Origin: Meandrina meandrites
Taxonomy: Eukaryota > Cnidaria > Anthozoa > Scleractinia > Meandrinidae
Direction: 5' to 3'
DNA length: 64,000 nt
Assembly: GCA_963693305.1 (NCBI GenBank)
Contig: OY855906.1
Location: 186,001-250,000, forward strand
Shown here in pieces: positions 1 through 13,500 of this stretch. The notes under the pieces were generated by a model that ran no database searches, was not told where the DNA came from, and saw only the letters and a list, made by a program, of their open reading frames with translations. A program made the translations under genes and the position numbers. Numbering within the stretch: the first letter of the stretch is position 1; the number at the start of each line of letters is the position of its first letter.

Positions 1-1601
1 CGTAAAATGAGAAATATCCAAATTAACGCTAATCCCCGACACCCTTCTGTTCCTCAATGCTTAACGAATGTTCTGGCCAAATTTTGTTAGAATCTGTCAA
101 CTCTACATACCCTATTAAAGGGGCACTGTCACGAGCATAACTTCAAAAATTCAACAGCCCAAAAACATGTTTACACTATTGGAAACCTATTAACAGTGGC
201 CAAGTTTTCTTAAAATTACTATACCAGTGTACTGAAGCTAAACATAGAGTGACATCACTGTGATACCATCGGGAGCTTTTGATCTCAACTTGAAAAAGTC
301 AGCCTGACTTTTTCAAGTTCTGTCCTTGTGGTTCGGAAAAATTGATGAAAACTTTTTACGGTCACCCTCTTCTTTAAACAATTTGCTAGATATCCTTTCC
401 TTTACGTTCTAGGAGCATTTCCTGCATGGTTGAAAGTACTTAGTCGTAATTTTGGTACCGTTTTACTAAAAAAGCCAAAAAATCTCCGTGACAGTGTCCC
501 TTTAACTCATTCAAAGAGATGGTATTCTTGTGCGAAACGATTGCGAGTTTTCGCCATTTGAAGATTTGTAAACACGTTACGCCCTTCTGTCAACAGGATA
601 TGCCGCCGGCCAATGAGATGACGGCACCCCTACCGTTCACAGCGAGCGAAACGATGTTCGCGGGAATTCAAAGGCATTAATAGTGTGACAGTCACGTATG
701 TTCTCTTTGTTGAACTTGAGCGCACGAGAGAAATGGAAAAACTAACAAAAATATGTGAGGGAAGAGTACAGAAAATGTAGTAGCAACGGGTAGTTCGATT
801 TGTTCGAAGGATTTCTTGTCGCTGTCGGCCAAGTTTTTCTTCTTGCTTTCGGCAAATTCCGCTTTTGTCTTCTTCATAGGTCTTGTTTCGTTTTTTTTTT
901 TTGTCGCTGTCCAAGGACTTTTCTCTATTTTTTAACTTGTTTCACGACCTCAATAAGGCCAAATGGAGAATCGAAGAGCGATAAAACGAAGATTGAGAAT
1001 AAAAGAGAAGCAAAACCACATGTAAACAAAACAATGCTAATGATGTCCTTGTAATAAGAGCTCGCTGATAAGGCCGTTTTGCGCAAAATTATCGCCGGGA
1101 AATCAACGCGCTATGACGATTATGACACCTAACTAGTTTATTAACTTTTATTAAAAAACCCTTTTTCGAAATAACTCGCGTGCGTTTTAAGATTTTACTC
1201 TAATTTTTGCGGAAATGTTAGATATTAAGTAAACTTTTATTTTAGTCCAAAAAAATTTTTTTCAACAAAAGTAGACCTCTGAAGGTATTGTGTAACCTTA
1301 AGGAAAACTAGAGTGAAGTAAAAGTATGCATTGTCATTTTTATAAAATTCTGAGAGATTAAAAACTATGCACAAGAAGAGAGAAGACAGAGCCAATATCA
1401 TTTTCAGATCTCTACATCTTGACATATTTATTTACTAACAAATTTACAAACTTGAGTCTTTTTCAACTATCTCCTCTTTCCTCAAATGCATCACGTGCCA
1501 AAATGATAAGACTTGTGTGATAAGACTTGTGCTTAAGTGTTAAACTGTGTTAATGACAAATGATGAGACCATCACTTAAAGTTCCATGTAATCAAACTTA
1601 C
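1..1601. other. Presumed Quaking-like intron, no exon seen
   Basis: The donor of the third Quaking-like exon (GTAAGT read on the minus strand) faces this stretch, so it should be intron. I looked on the minus strand for the next conserved KH segment (NWEHL-like) and found nothing. The short open frames here have no recognisable motifs. Confidence 0.5.
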
Positions 1602-4025
1602 CAATTTTTTGTCTTTCATTGATCCTTTTCCTCTGACTAAAAGTTTGCAGCCAGTGGTGGACTCCACTTCACGTAACGTCATGCCTCTAGGGCCAATCAC
1701 TCTACCAACAAAATTAAACTGAAACAGGAAGACATATCAAAAAACTTGAAACAACCAACAATTTTGAGAAAAGTAGAAACACCCAGCTGCCCAACATGAT
1801 ACTATATTCATTCATTTGAATATTCATTTGAATAGTCATGCAGTTTAATCTGCAGACATGGCCAACTGCACAAGATTTGACTCCTTGAGGAAACAGCTGT
1901 TAATATCCTTTTCATTTCCACAGCCAAAAATTATTTCCACTTAGGAGTGTGTAAAATAGATCTTTACCTTGGGGTAGTCTTTCACTGGTGCATAAACCTT
2001 TTCTGTCAATTTAACTCTTGGCCCCGATGGTGTAGGAAGCTGCAGTTCTGTTAATACTCCATCTGATTCATTTTTTATCACACCATGGAAGAGCTCATTT
2101 CTTACTCTGTTGATTTCTGTATAAAAAAAATTATACAGTGATTTAAGTATACATGTACAACCACTTGGGCACCATTACCTCTTCAGGCCAAAAGAAACTT
2201 TTAAATGAAGGTTGCAAGCTATATGGAATAAATGAATAAAATTTGATTTGCACATACAGACGAACCTCTATTAAGAGGCCACCCCCTACTAAGCAGCCCG
2301 AATATGTTGTCAGTATAATACTGTAACTAAATCTCTTACATAACGTTACGAACCTTGAAGGAGTCAACATGGCGGATAGCCATACATTACAAGAGACACA
2401 AACCATATGCATATTTTGCAGTTACCTTTTTTCTTCAGTTAAATTTTATTCTTCCTTTGTTTTTGGGTAAGGAAAAATTAAAATTAACTGAAGAAAAAAG
2501 TTAACTGCAACACATACATGACATGCTCGAGGGTTTTGCAAAGCACTATAGGGCGATTTCAAACAGGTCAGCTATTTGCTAGTTCTCTGATGCGACAATC
2601 TTTTACAGCAAAGGAAAAGGATGGATTGACTTATTTTCTCATTGTGAACGTTCTAGAAGCAAAGGTCTTCCGATATAACTTTCTGGAAGGACACAATGTC
2701 TGAGAAAATGACTGTTATTCATCATCAACACAAAGAAATGTAGTCGCCAAAATGGCGACTAAACCAGAATTTTTAGTCGCCAGGGGTGAAATGTAAGTCG
2801 CATTGGCGACCGTATCGGTCGCAATTTTGAGCCCTGCAACCACATTCTGAAATCTCAACCTGTACAGTCCTTTATAATTTGGCCTATTAATACAGCCACT
2901 CTAGCCAAATACACATTCATAATTCATAATAAAGTCAGAGAGGTCAGGACCTTTGTTTTAAGAAGGAAATGTATAGCCGAGTCTGTTCTTGTTTCGTTTT
3001 TTCATCCCTCCATGGGAAATATTGTATGTACTGATTAAAGTTAGTTTCGTTACACCCCACTGGTTGGGTTCCACATCATGAGCTTTACCACTTTGTTACC
3101 ATGGCAACTACTGGAATCCAGACACCCCTCCCAGATGCTGAAAGCTTTCCTGGCCAATATTGGCCTTCCATTTAGATATTTGCCAATAATGCCTCATAAG
3201 CATGATCTGCCAAACATATTTAGAGTTTGGTAGATGTCTTGGCCTGGTTTCATTTTTCTGAACTGAACATTACTAATATTGGTGGGGACTGGAAAAGAGT
3301 GAGTAGCCATGATAACAGAATTTTACTGTAACTGTATGTGTGTTACCTGTAGAAATATTAGTCTGCCAAGTTTCATTGGTCTCTGTAGCAAATAGCCCAA
3401 GATAACTATTTTTGCACGTCTTACACTTTTTATACAATTTTTAAGGTTAAATATTGCCAGAACTAATACATCATTTGAAAAATATGCAAAACAGCATAAT
3501 TTTTTAACCTTTCACAGAACTCTACATGATATGGCTAAAATTGCAAGGGGTGAAAATTTGATTATGGTAGCACTTTAAGGCAAAATTCCACTGTTGAAAC
3601 AAATCACCACTATTAAATTTCCCATGGGCCATTATTTTGGAACATATGATGCCACAAGTTAGTTTAATTAACATATTAATAAGTCCAATACAATTTTATT
3701 TCGTTTTATTGTTCATACAGTTTGAGCACTCTTTGGATTGGGTGGAGAGCCTCATAAGAGGTGTTCACAATTAGCATATTGCTTTGCTCACTGCTTGCAG
3801 TTTGAGCACTCTCGTGACTCCACAATGCAATCCAACAATGTGTAACCGTACATCCTGTGCCCAAGTTCAGGAGTTGCCATAAAGCCATTATGGTAATAAC
3901 CGGGAGGGCACATTGTATACATTTGGATATAAATTTTTAGATATTTTTTTATCCTTTTACAATTGTAAATTTAGTTAGCATCGGGCAGGCGAAGAGCCAC
4001 TCTGTGGATATACTGTCCGAAATGC

Positions 4026-4085
<60 letters not shown>

Positions 4086-7000
4086 ATGGTTGCCACTATT
4101 ATCCAAATGACATAGCCTTCTTTGTTCTGCAAAGAACCAAAAAAATCCAAAAATATGGAAGTGTGCAGATAATTGACAGATTAAGATTTACAGCCACTAT
4201 TTGAAATGTTAACACTGATTAAATAGTTTTCATTTGCTTTCAACAAATTTTCTTTTCAGATTATGCATCAATATATTCCAACAGTGGAGGGTTCCTTTTA
4301 TACATATCATTGCCTGTGTCGATGCTCAACTAAATTTGAGGCATGACAAGACAGCAAGCGATATTTTTATTATGCTAAATATTTTAGGACTCCTACATTA
4401 AAAATGTAATGTCCTTATTCAAGTTAGGCAGAATTGACATCCCTCAGCAACCACAATATACATAAAGCAACATAGTGTACACTGCAATATACAGTGTGCA
4501 AACAGTCCAGTCGGTAGTAAATGAGAAAATTTCTTGTTTGATCTGCATCTAAGTTCTCCTTGGACTGTTCATAAAAACTTTGACAAGTGAAGAAAATATA
4601 GAAAATCATCAACTGCAGTTATCACAAATTCTTGGCACTAAAACTGAAAAAAGTCCATCAAAAAACATTAATTTTAATATTTGAAGTCCATAATCATAAA
4701 CAAGAGGCTTGCATCATTTTAAATGAAAGGCATGGAACAGCATAGCCATGAGTTATGCAAACAATTTATCTTATAACATGATTAATATGCATTCATACTG
4801 TATTGTGTTAAAAAGCACAAATTTCATTAAAGAAATATCAAATTCACTTTTATTACATGAAAAAAAGTAATTTAAATGATGAAACCTTGCATGATTCCAT
4901 ACAGTAACACTGCATCAAAAGTAGTCTAATAGAAAAGTCACTTGTCTGATATATTATTTTTTCCAGTATCATTTTTTTTAATTTTTCACCATTTGGGTCA
5001 AAATTCTTTTTCGTAAATTTTTATGTGAATCTTTTCAATTTTACTATTGAAATAAATCTGTCAGTAGTTTTTGACAACAATGACACTGCAATGTCAGTTA
5101 ATTTCCATAAAAATAAAGTTATTACAATTGAACACACCAACCCAAGATCAAATTAATTATCAGGAGAACATGAGATACAGCCATTTGTTCATTAAAATTA
5201 TATACAGAATTAAGCTGCCGGGATGAACAATTTAAGCCAATCTAGAAATAAATGGAATATAATTTAGTCAACATGGTATATATTACCCCAAGAACAAATT
5301 TTCCTGGTAACCAGATTTGACAGCCTTCTATTATTCAATAATTATGCAAGAAACTACAGTACACCTTGTGACAAGTAAAAGATGATGAAGACTGTATTTC
5401 TTGATCTATTATCATTTTCAGCTTACAAATTTCAAATTACATCAAAATTATGAAAGCAGAATGTAGTGGCAGCAATTAGATATGCTGTATTTAAAATGAA
5501 TGAATTTAATTTAGGGCAAAGGAGCATAGGTGAGGAGCAAAATAAAGAGATTTCAAATCTGTTGACAGAAAGTAAAAGGGAAGGAAAGAAGTTGACAATG
5601 AATGTTGTCAATTTATTTGTTTTTGCACAAAAAAGTTTTTGACGGAAGTGATAAGAAAAATACTAGATTCTCAAACTATGAAAAATGAAAACCACAAGAT
5701 CTTCTGCCTTGATTTGAAAGCTGATCAGTGTCTTCTCAGTTTCAACCCAACTAAATGACACCCCACCTCACACCCCTGTCAAACAAAAGCACTAAAACCA
5801 CAACTTCATAATTTTTTGTCTGGAGAGCTTTCCTTGATTTGTGGTTATAGACGCTTGATTGCCAAATTATACATTCTATTTATGATATTTTCTCTGTTTG
5901 GCTAGATACGCGTCATAGAGAGCATCTGCTTCTTATCACTGCAATGATCATTATAACACAGGCATTCCATGAACTTAAACCTGCTGAAAGTGAATTCCTT
6001 GCTAGCCAACAAACCAAAAAGAAAATAACAATTTGTTTTAGGAGCGAACAACTCAGGTAGAACCCCTACAACACGACTTTTTGATTTCCATTTCATTAAT
6101 TTGTCCGATGGGACGCTCTGATCTGATGAATAAATCTGAGCTCAATCAGAACACATCAAATTTTCACAGTGATTTGACCCTGACAAATTAAAATGAAAAT
6201 TGAATTCCAAGCGTGACGATTTTTGTTTCACCGATAACATGTAATTTCATGGACCGTCAAGCGTTTCAAATACTGAAACTACTTAACAAAGGACCTTCCA
6301 AGTAAAAGCTAATGTTTTGGTTTGTTTACATACAAGAACAAAAACAAAACACCAGCGCTGTGAAGTAAGCTTAACTTCCAAAAATAATCACCGCGAAACA
6401 AGTACACACGGCTTGTCGGCGAGCTCTTTGAATTTCAAAGCGATTTTCTTTATCGATTGTGAGTTTATTTGATTTTGGTACATCAACATGTAATATCATA
6501 TACTACGATCTGAACTCTGAAATAGTCAAAGCAGGACAGCCATCAAAGAAGACTGTCTTGCATAACTGAGATCGAAACTGTGGATAAAATATTCATACAT
6601 CCTACTGGGTCGAAAGAAATCCCGTTGAATGCAATAATACGAGCTAATAAAACAGAAAATCACAACAACCTTGTTCACAATACAAGCAACCGAGTTTCAG
6701 GATAATTTATTTTCACGCTAATTTGCAGGTTTCAAAGGGGTCATTGATATATTTTTAACTAAAACATCTTCTGAAAATTCCCACAGCGTCAAATTCGGGA
6801 CAACAAAGAGGCAGACAACAGTTGCAGGCCACTATGTAACTTAATCCTGTTGACGTTATGAGCGTTCGATCAGCCCAATGTTCTTTTCCCATACAACTAA
6901 AATTATCACTAACAAAATGTCATATATCCAACAAACCTGAAGGTGATCTCTTGTACTCCCTGGTGTTTCACTGATGCTAAACTAAAACACAATCGTTGTT

Positions 7001-7367
7001 CGGTAAACACAGGACACGGTGTCCGGATGTCGGGCAAACAAATAGAAGGTTCATGGTCCATGTTCGCTGGCCGCCGCAATCGATCACGATTTTTCGTCGA
7101 CGTTAGAACAAACTCGACGTCTTAAAATAATTAGATATTACCTCGCAAAGTTATGTTTCTCTCTGCTGGGGATTATTTACGTTCATTTACCGATTATTTA
7201 TCATAACTGCAGTTATTATTATATTAAATTTGAAGTTACTTGGCGCACACTGTACCTTGATCCAGCAACCGTTCGGCGTGAAGAAATATCTTGGGCATTT
7301 TCGATACTGTTGTTTTGTCGCTCAGTAGTTCATTAAGGTATTCAGAAGAAGCGACAGAACAAGACAT
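1602..7367 (-). CDS. QKI-like: Quaking-like STAR-family KH RNA-binding protein, 5' part (three coding exons; gene continues beyond the left edge)
   Basis: Coding exons on the minus strand are 7367-7256, 2116-1968 and 1718-1602, all with GT-AG boundaries and matching phases (1, 0, 0). They give the first 126 residues. ATG at 7367 has an in-frame TAA 15 bases upstream. Residues 1-37 ([18 protein letters not shown]) and the next exon ([28 protein letters not shown]) correspond to the QUA1 dimerisation region. Exon 3 opens the KH domain: [19 protein letters not shown] has the GPRG loop that contacts RNA, followed by [21 protein letters not shown] proteins dimerise and bind ACUAA-type RNA to control splicing, stability and translation; that role is family knowledge. 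The rest of KH, QUA2 and the C-terminus are missing, and no matching exon is visible in 1-1600. Another STAR member is possible, but the KH start matches Quaking better than Sam68. The introns (249 bp and 5.1 kb) carry repeats. Confidence 0.9.
2417..2509. repeat. Small hairpin element (MITE-like)
   Basis: The left arm TGCAGTTACCTTTTTTCTTC is mirrored by GAAGAAAAAAGTTAACTGCA at the right end, with a short T-rich and A-rich centre. It lies in the large Quaking-like intron and has no coding capacity. Confidence 0.6.
2741..2836. mobile_element. Loose right end of a GTCGCC-cluster DNA transposon
   Basis: The stretch contains repeated TAGTCGCC/GGCGAC motifs in both orientations and ends with GGTCGCAATTTTGAGCCCTG. 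The reverse complement of that end, CAGGGCTCAAAATTGCGACC, matches the termini of the elements at 15728, 32120 and 46275. No left terminus or target duplication was found, so this looks like a truncated copy. Confidence 0.6.
4026..4084. repeat. (ATT)n microsatellite
   Basis: An uninterrupted ATT trinucleotide run in the large Quaking-like intron. The poly-leucine open frame across it is a by-product of the repeat. Confidence 0.95.
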
Positions 7368-7553
7368 TGTTGCTGTTATGGGTTAGTAGAACGTAAAAAG
7401 AAAACACATAAAAAAGCAATAAGCGGTTGTTCTACGCCTGAGCAAGTCTTGTGAACTTCGACATGTGCAACCAATGAAGGCTCGGTCGGGGAACTGGGCC
7501 CGTTCGACGAGCCTGTGATCTTTTTATAATGCGGTGTTCTTACAAAAGCCAAG
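7368..7553. promoter_or_regulatory. Head-to-head intergenic region, likely bidirectional promoter
   Basis: Only 186 bases separate the start codon of the Quaking-like gene (minus strand) from that of DNAJC8 (plus strand), so both 5'UTRs and core promoters must lie here or overlap the neighbouring gene. There is an AT-rich TTTTTATAAT at 7521-7530, about 25 bases upstream of the DNAJC8 start, which could act as a TATA-like element. Shared control is inferred from spacing alone. Confidence 0.6.
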
Positions 7554-10500
7554 ATGGCGGCGGTGGCGACAACTGCAAGTTCAGGGAATGATGAAGTTGA
7601 CGACTTATTTTCACGCTTTATGTCCGAGGTAACAAGCAGTTTATTTTACCAACCTCAGACAGCCTTATGCTTTGATCCAATATCGTTTTGTAACTGAATA
7701 TAGTATGATAGTTTCATGCCCTGGCGGGCGGCGGACTTTTGGAAGTTGAAGTCTGTCAAAGTTCATGCATACAGTCTGAGACTAGCGGATATTTTTCGGA
7801 TTCATAAATGTTTCCAGATTCATCGAATTTAGGGTGTTCGGATTGCATTAAAAGGGCAGTCGGATTCCTAACCGTTTACACAATAATAATAATAATAATA
7901 AAAGCTTTATTTATCCTGGAGTAAAATCTATCAGCATTTATAAAAATGCTGGTCTTAACAAGATGTCCAGTAATAAAATCTAAATTAAAATTTACAATAC
8001 ATAATTTACCTAAAATCTACTTTTAAGATGTATCAACATGCAGTGGTATAAAAAATTAGACTGAGCATTTATGATTCTTTTATTTGGCTCTGCTAAATTG
8101 GATTGTCCAAATATTTAAAAAAATCCGTAATCAGCTGGGTACATAAATTCGGGAACGATCACCAAGCAGTTTGTTGCTCGGTCAACATTAACAAAATGCC
8201 GCCCAAAATGCGGTCAAGAACGGATCAAGATTCCAGGTTCAAAATCCCCAGACACGTGACCAAACTAGAACTTTTTTGTTTCAGATTCAACTGCCTGTGT
8301 GTAAACGTCAAAACGAATCTGGTACTAAAACATCCCAAATTCCTGATAGACATTATTGCAATGTAGTCCAGCTAATTTTGATAAATTTGAAACACTATGA
8401 TCCGCTATGATACGTTGGTGAACAGGCCGTTGGCGAAACAACTCGTTGGCGAAATAACCAGTTATCCTGACGAATCCAGAAAAATTCCTTCTAGTATAAA
8501 CATAGTCTGATACAGTATGGTTCATCTTTTTGAATTCATATGTTACATATCTTCAATTGTAATTAAGTACATAGCAAGGCACATTTTCTTTATGTAGAGT
8601 ATAAGGCCCAGTTCAGACGTATTGCTTCTGCCATGCCGAACTAAATTCAGGAACTAAGTTTGGCAAATTCACAGCAGAAGTACTCTGTCTGAATCAAACT
8701 AAAAATTAAGTTCAGCAAAGCAATTAAGTTTGACAAGCTCTGCCATGCTACAAAACCCCTGCATTGCAGCGATTCAAACATTGTGCTTCTGCTGCGCCAA
8801 ACAAAATTTATTGATTATATTAAATGTATTTTGACAGGATTGCATTCTCACGGGAAGTTACGAGGGGAATGCTGACTAATTGTTACGTGGCTTCAGTAAA
8901 TCCTGAATTTGGCACGACTCTGGCACAACATATGAATCAGAGTCATGTTCGTGCTGTGCTTCAGTCGAACCTAATTGCAATTAAGTTTGACACGGCAGAA
9001 GAATGACGCCTGAACTGGGCCTAAATCATCATAATGCTTTGCAATTTCTTGATAGATGAATGCAGTTTAGTCAGTAGCTGTCCTATTTTGGTAATAATAA
9101 ATTTTACAGTTGATGGCATTTTATTTATTTTACATTTCTTTTGTTAGTTTAATAATTAACTTAACACCAACCTTGTTAAAATCTGGAGCACGATTTCATT
9201 TCAGGCATCACTGGAAATACTTATATAAAATGAGAGTGTGTACATGCCATGCTGCCTTTTATATATATTTCACTGAAAATCTTCAGCATGAATCTCGAAA
9301 GTGTGTGACATGCTGGCATAAGATCATGGCCTGCATGTGTTAACTGGTGTTCAGATGACTTTTTCTGAGTAAGAACAAGAGTCAACCTTGGTGAAAGCTT
9401 TTGTTGCAAAACTACTTCAACCAAGCCACAAAAGAGTATACAAATACAAGCCATGTGAACCAGAAATCCCTAAACCCAATATAAAGACTAACCTCAGTCT
9501 ACCTTACTAACTGTAGGCTAACTGGAGTGATATCAAGGCTAACTGAATGTAGGTTAACCAAGGTGTTATTCAGGATAACTAGAATGGCTTGCAAGTCTCA
9601 CTGGCTTACAAGTCTTACTGGCTTGTAAGTCTCACTGGCTTGCACGTCTTACTGGCTTGTAAGTCTCACTGGCTTGCATGTCTTACTGGCTTGCAAGTCT
9701 CACTGGCTTGTATGTCTCACTGGCTGCATGTCTCACTGCATTACAAGACTCACTGGCTTGCACTTTGTCAAGAACCACCACAAAGGACTTCTCAACCAAT
9801 CACAACACAAATTTAGAACAAACAAATGTCAGTTTGTTTGTGATCTGACCAATCATGTTGAAAGTTGTATTGGCTGATAACTTTTCTGAAATTTCATTAA
9901 CTTAAATAGCAAACAGCCAAAATGAAATATGATATTGAATCCAGTTCAAAGTGTAGTCCAGAAAACAGTTTCAAATCCAGCAACAAAACAACTCTTAACC
10001 CAGTAACAAAAAACTGTTTGTAAGGAAGGAAAGGTGGACAGGCAGACGGACTGACAGACAGGGAGAAAGAAGTGAAGGGCAGGCGGACAGACTTATTTTA
10101 CGGAATGATTTTATTTTATGTTAATTAATATTATTTGTCCTGTTCTCCACCTTAAGGTGAAGGAAATTGAGAAGAGGGATTCTGTTCTCACTGGACCACA
10201 ACAGATAGACAGATTAACAAGGCCTGGATCCACTTACTTCAATCTAAACCCTTATGAGGTTGACAGGATTATTTTAGGTTCTACAGTAACTAAAGTTTTC
10301 TCAGGGACCTTAGAGACCAGAGGGTGGAGACAATGTTAACTAGTTTTAAAAATGGTCCTGTAACCAGGTGGTTGATTCATGATTGAAAATAAAATAAAAC
10401 GTTACTCTGGTTTAAAAATGTAAAAATGTTCGTAAAGTTTTTTGTAAAAGTCCCAACGTTTCGGCTGAAACTTCAGCCTTCATCAGGGGAAAGTCAAAAG

Positions 10501-13500
10501 GAATTCGTTAAAAAGCACGTTCTTATACTATGCAAATCAGCAAATCGGAGCTAATTATGTTCTGTCCCTTAAGGCTAAATTTAAAAACTCGTGCGGCAAA
10601 TGCATGCCATCATCATGGTTCAGCGGATTCCTGCAAGTGTTGATTTCCCATGCTTCTAAAATGCGTCTGTTGTGCCAATTTGTGCTTGTAGGTAGGATCT
10701 TTGCAGATTTCCAGGAGATGGTGTGGCCAGAATGTAAACAATGTTCCGCTAAAGCTGACTTGTGCGAGTGTTTCTTTTCAACTGCTTTTTGATGTTCTTT
10801 CAGCCGGGTGGAAAATTTCCGTTTCGTTTCCCCGATGTAGCTTTTGTCACAAACTTTGCAGGGAATGGAATAAATTGCACCGCGAGTTTGATCTTTCGGG
10901 ACTGGGTCTTTTGGTTTGGGAAATAAATTGCCGATGGTATGGTGTGGCTTTAAAGCAACTTTGATATTGTAATTGCTTAAGATTCGCTTGATTGGTTCCG
11001 TAGTACCCTTGACATACGGTAAAATGCAGAAGCCTTTTTTGTCATCCGGTGCAGTTGCAGGCGTTTGTAGAGAAGGCCGTTTTGGTTTACTTGCATCAAT
11101 AACAAAGCATTTCGGGTAGCCATTCGCGCTGAGTGCCGCGATCACATGTTTCATTTCCTTTGATTGTTGGTCAACGGTGACGGAATTGTTTTTGCACGAT
11201 CAGTCAGAGACTTGATCACAGCCCTTTTGTGAGCAACCGGATGGTGAGAATCAAATGAGAGATATCTTTCTGTGTGCGTCGGTTTGCGATAGACTTTAGT
11301 GGAGAGTTGGCCATAATTAGCTCCGATTTGCTGATTTGCATAGTATAAGAACGTGCTTTTTAACGAATTCCTTTTCACTTTCCCCTGATGAAGGCTGAAG
11401 TTTCAGCCGAAACGTTGGGACTTTTACAAAAAACTTTACGAACATTTTTACATTTTTAAACCAGAGTTATGTAACGTTTTATTTTATTTTCAATGTTAAC
11501 TAGATTTGTTTTTACCAACCCATTACATATAATCCTGGACAAAACTGTTGAGACTCTTACAAATGTACCATGTACTTATTATATAACACATTTGAGTTCG
11601 TAAAGGGCATGCTGCCTTTTTACCCTCCCCCCTCCCAGCTTCTACCCACCTCAGTGCTGTTTTCCATCAAGAATCATTCCTTACATGTAGAAGTGGCCTT
11701 CTGAAACAGCACTGAATGAGGGAAGAGGGATGCCATAATTTGAAATGTTTTTGAAAAATGTTATTTCCATGTCAAAGCTCTTTAAAAACTTCTTTAATTT
11801 GTAATCAATTGAGAAGCGATGACTTGTTCCACAATACAACGTTGTAGTAATAAAATACAGCAAATTGGTAAACATACATAAAATAATTTTATGTACATGT
11901 ACAGCTGTATGGCCGTTAACAAAGGGTGCTTACCATTTGCCGGAAGGAACCGGTTGGGATGAGCATTGAATAATGGTAAGGGATTTTCCAAAATCAGCAA
12001 ACCATCCGAAAGAGATGGCGCTTTCCATTTGTAATTGGTAAGGGAATTTCCGACGTACTGTTCCGAACGGAAAAAGAGGACAACCTCTGGAGGAAGTCCA
12101 CAATTATCGAACGGATCTTCCAGAAAATTACTGTTCCATTTGACTTTCAACCGAAATTTCTGGATTTTTGGCTAAATGGTAAGCACCCAATGGTTCAACT
12201 ATCCGCTCACCATTGTAAATGCCTATACAGATCTCCCACTCATATTTCATAACACTAAATGAATTATAATTTTTGATATATTAATGAATGTTAATAGCAT
12301 TAACAGTAGCATATCTGTGAACGATATGGTTTCTTGATTCCAAGTTTTCAAGCCTGCTTGTAACCTTTCATGTATCCTTCAGGTCCTTCAGCTTTCTACT
12401 GATGCCAAAGAAGATGAAATTAAAAAACAATACAGAAAGGTCAGTTACTGGCTTAACTTGGCTTAGCTTTGCACCATATTTGCATTATGCTGTTTAGGTA
12501 TGGATGGACTATGAATGTTGTCTGTTCTTGCCTGACTGACAGTGCTTGTGGTGAGGTCATCTGTTTTGCTCCCAGCTAAGAGTCCAACAGGAAAGACTGT
12601 ACTATTAAAGTGCTTGAAATAGCAAATTTTACTTCTGTTAACCAATGTATTGTAAATCCCTAGTGACTTGAATATGCTTAAAATCAAGTTAAGATCATAG
12701 CTTAGTATTGCATTGCATGTTTTATATACAAGGTCTTCCTGCTCCTAAACAAATATGGTGCCACCCCCCCACCTCTTTTAATTTCAAAATTGACAGTAAG
12801 TCTCCTTAAGGACGTTCGCGCGAAAATTTTCTAGTCGATAGATTTTTCTAAAATTTTTACTGAGGACGGATAATGAGTTACTTGTGTCAGAAATACAAAA
12901 AAAAGTGGGGGTCACCGACTTCGTTTCAGAGTTTAAGTCTGTAGAAAACTACCCTGATTTTGAAAAATTGGCGCACGTAATTTCGCACGGCTTTCAAGGT
13001 TTGTAGTTTAAATTATCGATGATGAGAAAACGGAGGCAAAAGATCTTCGTGATATTTTGAAGAAGTGCGTCGGTTGCGTAAATAATTTTAAGTGTTGCCA
13101 TCTTTTATGCAAAACTTAGCCCTGGAAGAGGCATTTGAACCCGTCGTACGGCAAAACGAAAAGATCAAAAAGCAGAATTCGAACGTGCGTGGGGCAAAAA
13201 AAATCTACCTTTTAATCGATAGATTTTTTTCATTTTCTCACAAAACCTAGATAAACGTTAACAAAAGTGATCTGTTAAGAAAAAAGTAGGGGTCACCGAC
13301 CATTTAAGCTAGCAAACTGCAAGCGAAGTTAAACACAACGGCTACTCACCCTATATGTGGTTGGAAAGTTTCCTCAGCGCGCGCGCTCGATGCATGACGT
13401 GGCGTAGCGTTGCGACAGGAATTACGTGCGCAGTAAGGATGCGCATAAACAATTAGCGCGAACGTCCTTAAGGTAATCAATCAGTAGGCAATGTGTGGTT

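Larger units (their letters stand above)
10344..11490 (-). mobile_element. Penelope-like retroelement, 5'-truncated, with inverted terminal repeats and hammerhead motifs
   Basis: The insertion is flanked by a 13-bp direct repeat CAATGTTAACTAG (10331-10343 and 11491-11503). Its ends carry roughly 170-bp inverted copies (about 10382-10560 and 11320-11494). On the minus strand it encodes the end of a reverse transcriptase-like protein (VYRKPTHTERYLSFDSHHP, 11378-11151) and, after a one-base frame change near 11151, a GIY-YIG endonuclease domain (to 10555). The domain shows AIYSIPC, CDKSYIGET, RLKEHQ, a histidine/cysteine-rich HKSALAEHCLHSGH and the late glutamate in ILEAWEI. That order is typical of Penelope-like elements. 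The catalytic RT core is absent, so the copy is dead on its own. It sits in DNAJC8 intron 2, antisense to the gene. Confidence 0.88.

Noticed and set aside
4004..4204. Poly-leucine ORF
   Set aside because: Translation of the (ATT)n run in reading frame TTA; intronic low-complexity sequence.
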